From positions 74,186,418-74,250,417 of the forward strand of contig OY978526.1 in NCBI GenBank assembly GCA_963854835.1: 64,000 nt of DNA, written 5' to 3'. This document shows, in pieces, positions 60,790-64,000 of this stretch. Numbering within the stretch: the stretch's first letter is position 1; every line of letters begins with the position of its first letter. The position numbers were made by a program, and so were the translations under genes. Under the pieces are notes generated by a model that saw only the letters and a list, made by a program, of their open reading frames with translations, was not told the origin of the DNA and did no database searches. This DNA comes from Megamerina dolium (Eukaryota > Arthropoda > Insecta > Diptera > Megamerinidae).

Positions 60790-61060
60790 AATTGTGGTTA
60801 AAATAAAATTTTATTCATTTTATTCCTCTAGGGCCATTCTGGAAGCGCTTATAAAACATGTCAGCTTTGAATGCGTTGAGATAGGGGGTAACTTTATATC
60901 GAAATAATATTGGGCAGACCAAATTAATAAAAGTTTGTCATACATTATACTTTACAATAAACCCAACTGGAAGTGGTAGTAGTGAATTTTATAACAACAT
61001 CAATGTTGTGGGAAAGTCCACAGAAGCGGTGAAGATAGGGAAAAGAAAGAATGTTTGAGG
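60790..61060. repeat. Possible diverged copy of repeat D
   Basis: TTTTATTCCTCTAGGGCCATTCTGG and a later CATACATTATACTTTACAAT resemble the repeat D motif at 11447 and 29127, but the match is weak. Confidence 0.3.
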
Positions 61061-63650
61061 TAAATTTTTGAGAATAAAATTGAATAGGGGTCAGATCTAT
61101 ATTTCACGCATCTTAAGGCGAGATATTACGATATGTTTTAGTTTTTTGTACTTAGAACATAATTTTTTTTTTTTTAGTTTTGAGAAAATATCAGATTTTA
61201 TCGAACTCGAAGAAAATTCTACTCTGAAAATCCCTTACAATTTAAACAAGTCTAATAATCGTATAAGTACATTAGAGTTGTTCTAAAACGTAAAGTTGTC
61301 CGATTTATACATTTTTTTAGCAAAAGCTTAGAATTTATCCAATTTAGAGTTTGGTGTTAAATATGTATATCGTGTGTCTCAATAACCCATTTGTTCCATG
61401 TGGAGAGGAAGTTTAAGCATTGTAATATATAAAGTGGATTCATGTACCATATGAATTTTGGATCGCTGAATTCAAATTTGAGTTTTGTGCTTTTCTGCTT
61501 CCTTTAGCTATGGAAATATTAACTATTCAGAGTTGAATCGTTGATTTTCTATTGTTTTTCCCGTTATTTGGAACCACAACGGGTCTTTTTGGCGTAAGTG
61601 TGCTCTCGCCTAGAGAGACAGCCACAATAGTCTAAACAATATACATTAAAAGGAGAGATCTTATCTGAATTAAGTATATTCAGAGCACTTTTCATTACAT
61701 AAAGTAACCACATTTGTGTTTAAATACCAATAAAAAGCTTTTAATCAATATTTGATTATTGATATACAAGTCTGAACAAGTTATATTATTTAAGCAATAA
61801 TTGAATGAATGTATGAATGAATGGGTACATTAATATTTATCCATACACATATCTATTCATAAATGTTTATGGACATATGTATGTACGTGTAAGTATATGT
61901 GTCTATTATATACTTGCATATGCCTATCAAATGATTGGTTTCTCTCACGGCGTTTTTTCTTTGTTTGTTTGTACAATGTGAGCGCACATGAGTGAGCTAA
62001 TTCAAAATGTAAACAACAACACGGTCGATGATTACAACAACGATACCGCATATATAGTCAACTACTGCATTCCGATGGTGCAAATAAAGACACACGCATT
62101 AGGGTTATTTGGCCATTGTTGCTGTTATTATTGCTAGTATTATTATTATTATTATTATGTTTTTCTATATTATTTTTATTGACATTATATATACTCGTAT
62201 CTACAAATGCCAGTGCATACAACAAACAATGTATTGTGTCTTGTAGTAATGTGATTGTGATTGTTTTCACATTCATATGGAGACATACCATTCATTGCCT
62301 ACATATGTTTGCATATACTCGTATATATAAACTATATAGTATGTTGCAGCAAAATTTGCAACACCCATCCACACACACAAACAAGATTGCTCCACATACA
62401 ATACAATTAGTGACAACATGTGCAATATACTATACGTATATTGTGTACAAAGGTCACGTGTTGTCACTGTTGTACAGCTGCATATGAAAAAAATTTAAAA
62501 TACATAGGCTGACAAACAAAAGACTTAAGGCACATACATACGTGATTGTAGTGAATGTAGTACTAGTGCTACGAGTATTCCATATTAGTTGGATTTTTCA
62601 AAACATATTCATATCTATGCATTTTCTATTTAAACAATTGATTAATAAAATAATGTTAAAATGTTTTAATTCAACAATACATGTTGATGTAAAATTCAAT
62701 AAAATTCACCTTAATATTGAATTGAGTGCACAATTGTATTTATCAGTAGCATTATACTGATGATACGTATATCCATCTTTGGAAAACTTTTACCGGGAAT
62801 TTTGTTTCAAAATCTAGGTACATTTGACTTATCACACTAAATAGAAGAAGAAGAAAAAAATAGTGGAAATTTTCTCACGCGCCAGCACTGAAAAGCATGT
62901 TTCAAATATATTTATCATATCAACCACGAACACGCCACATTAACAAACAATGCAACTCTTGACATGGCCTCATATGAATACATATTGGTATGTGCACCAA
63001 TATGTACGTACAGCGATAAGTAGTAACGATAGTGAAGTTGAATAGATGTACACTTAATTACCATAAAAGAAAATAATATTTAAACCACAAAAGAATAAAA
63101 ACAGGGTAAAGATGTGCCTTTGTGCATCCAGATGTCATAGCATTCATTTGTAATGGAAATTATTATACGAGCAGCTAGAGTGTTTCATAAAACTATAGAT
63201 ATTACGTTTGTGCAAGCAAATTATTCTCTTTCCAAGAAGTACAATTACTTGTTAGTTTGATCTTGTCTAAATTATCACAATTTTAAATATTGTAATTTCA
63301 ATTATCCTAAGGTAAGGTGGAATTCTCAACATTTGTAACATATAATTTTTAAAATCTAAAATTTCTATTCAGTAGCATGGCAAAATATATCTACTTTACT
63401 TCACTTTACTCTACTCGAGATTGCTTTGAGCCTCTCATTTCGAAATTATATAATTTAGATTTATTTAAATTTTAGATTTTGATAGAATCAATTTTGCAAA
63501 ATTCATAATGCAAAAACGCATACCTGTATTTGTACTCCATGGAGAGTGTACAATAAGATAAAGTTATACAAAGCATACAAGAGTACATCGTGTGAGAAAA
63601 AGATGACTCAAGGTATGAATTTTGACAGAAAACAAAAGAAATGTAGATGC
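61061..63650. other. AT-rich spacer, nothing recognised
   Basis: It contains a (TTA)n run at 62139-62157 and many TATG/TACA tracts. Reading frames over them (for example 62116-62487) are low-complexity. Confidence 0.45.
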
Positions 63651-63659
63651 AATAAGGTT

Positions 63660-64000
63660 CGTCAAATTTGTATGGAGTAAGTTTTTAACAATCTGGCTCA
63701 GAAAAAATCGAAATTTCACAGAAAACCCTACAAATTCCTTATTTGGAGCTGTCTACTTTTACAGCCTCATTAAGAGGTAAGGGGATAATAAGTAAGCTAG
63801 AAGGAGAAGTTCTCATAAATTTCATTGCTTTAAGAGCGATTTCTGGATAATTATGGAGTTATTTTTCGATTTTCTGGTGTTTTTGAGTAAGGAAAGCGTT
63901 TCGTAAGTGGAGAGCAAAATATAATGGCGATTGGTCAAACATTTCATTGCTCTAAAAGAGATTCGAGGGTAAATACAATACATCCAAATGAAATATTGTA
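63660..64000. repeat. Dispersed repeat D, partial copy at window end
   Basis: GAGCGATTTCTGGATAATTA followed by TTTTTCGATTTTCTGGTGTT and TTTGAGT matches the block near 29305-29352. TTTCATTGCT(C/T)TAA occurs twice (63820 and 63942), indicating an internal unit of about 120 bp. The copy runs to the window edge. Confidence 0.45.

Noticed and set aside
62116..62487. Leu-rich 123-codon frame as a membrane protein
   Set aside because: It starts in a (TTA)n tract and continues through TATG-rich simple sequence.

Overview
The window looks like nuclear DNA from a higher fly, most probably a true fruit fly (Tephritidae). The evidence is a drosulfakinin-type neuropeptide gene at 27.5-27.9 kb, very AT-rich spacers with runs such as (ATGT)n, mariner and non-LTR relics, and a second gene part that ends in a spliced exon. 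Genus and species cannot be fixed from sequence reading alone.

Genes are sparse. Only two protein-coding loci are supported. One is a complete, uninterrupted sulfakinin precursor on the + strand (27531-27932) with a core promoter and two polyadenylation signals. The other is the 3'-terminal coding exon of a larger unidentified gene on the - strand (47207-48525). It starts at a clear splice acceptor and encodes a His/Gln/Pro/Lys/Gly-rich tail; its upstream exons were not found and may lie beyond 64 kb. The two loci show no sign of working together.

Most other interpretable sequence is mobile or repetitive. 0-13 kb: a possible inverted-repeat element, an internally deleted mariner (5743-6562), a 124-bp tandem repeat, a non-LTR 3' end, two SINE copies and a GC-rich hairpin. 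13-27 kb: a 1.4-kb repeat with internal ~290-bp units, two mariner relics, a SINE with an inverted 5' part, a SINE with a 12-bp target duplication, a MITE nested in a TAAT-rich repeat, and an RTE-like retrotransposon fragment. 28-48 kb: a second mariner-type element, two more RTE-like fragments, a piggyBac-like MITE, a Harbinger-like MITE, a tandemly duplicated inverted-repeat element and further SINE and mariner debris. 48-64 kb: presumed intron or intergenic sequence with another SINE, a LINE C-terminal relic, a long (TA)n tract and a second 1.5-kb copy of the large repeat.

The most notable pattern is one tRNA-derived SINE family (tRNA-Arg(UCU)-like head) with seven recognisable copies in 64 kb, showing different insertion outcomes: target-site duplication, nesting, a chimeric 3' side and a twin-priming-type inversion. 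I found no operon-like or otherwise new multi-gene system. All element boundaries were read by eye without database comparison.
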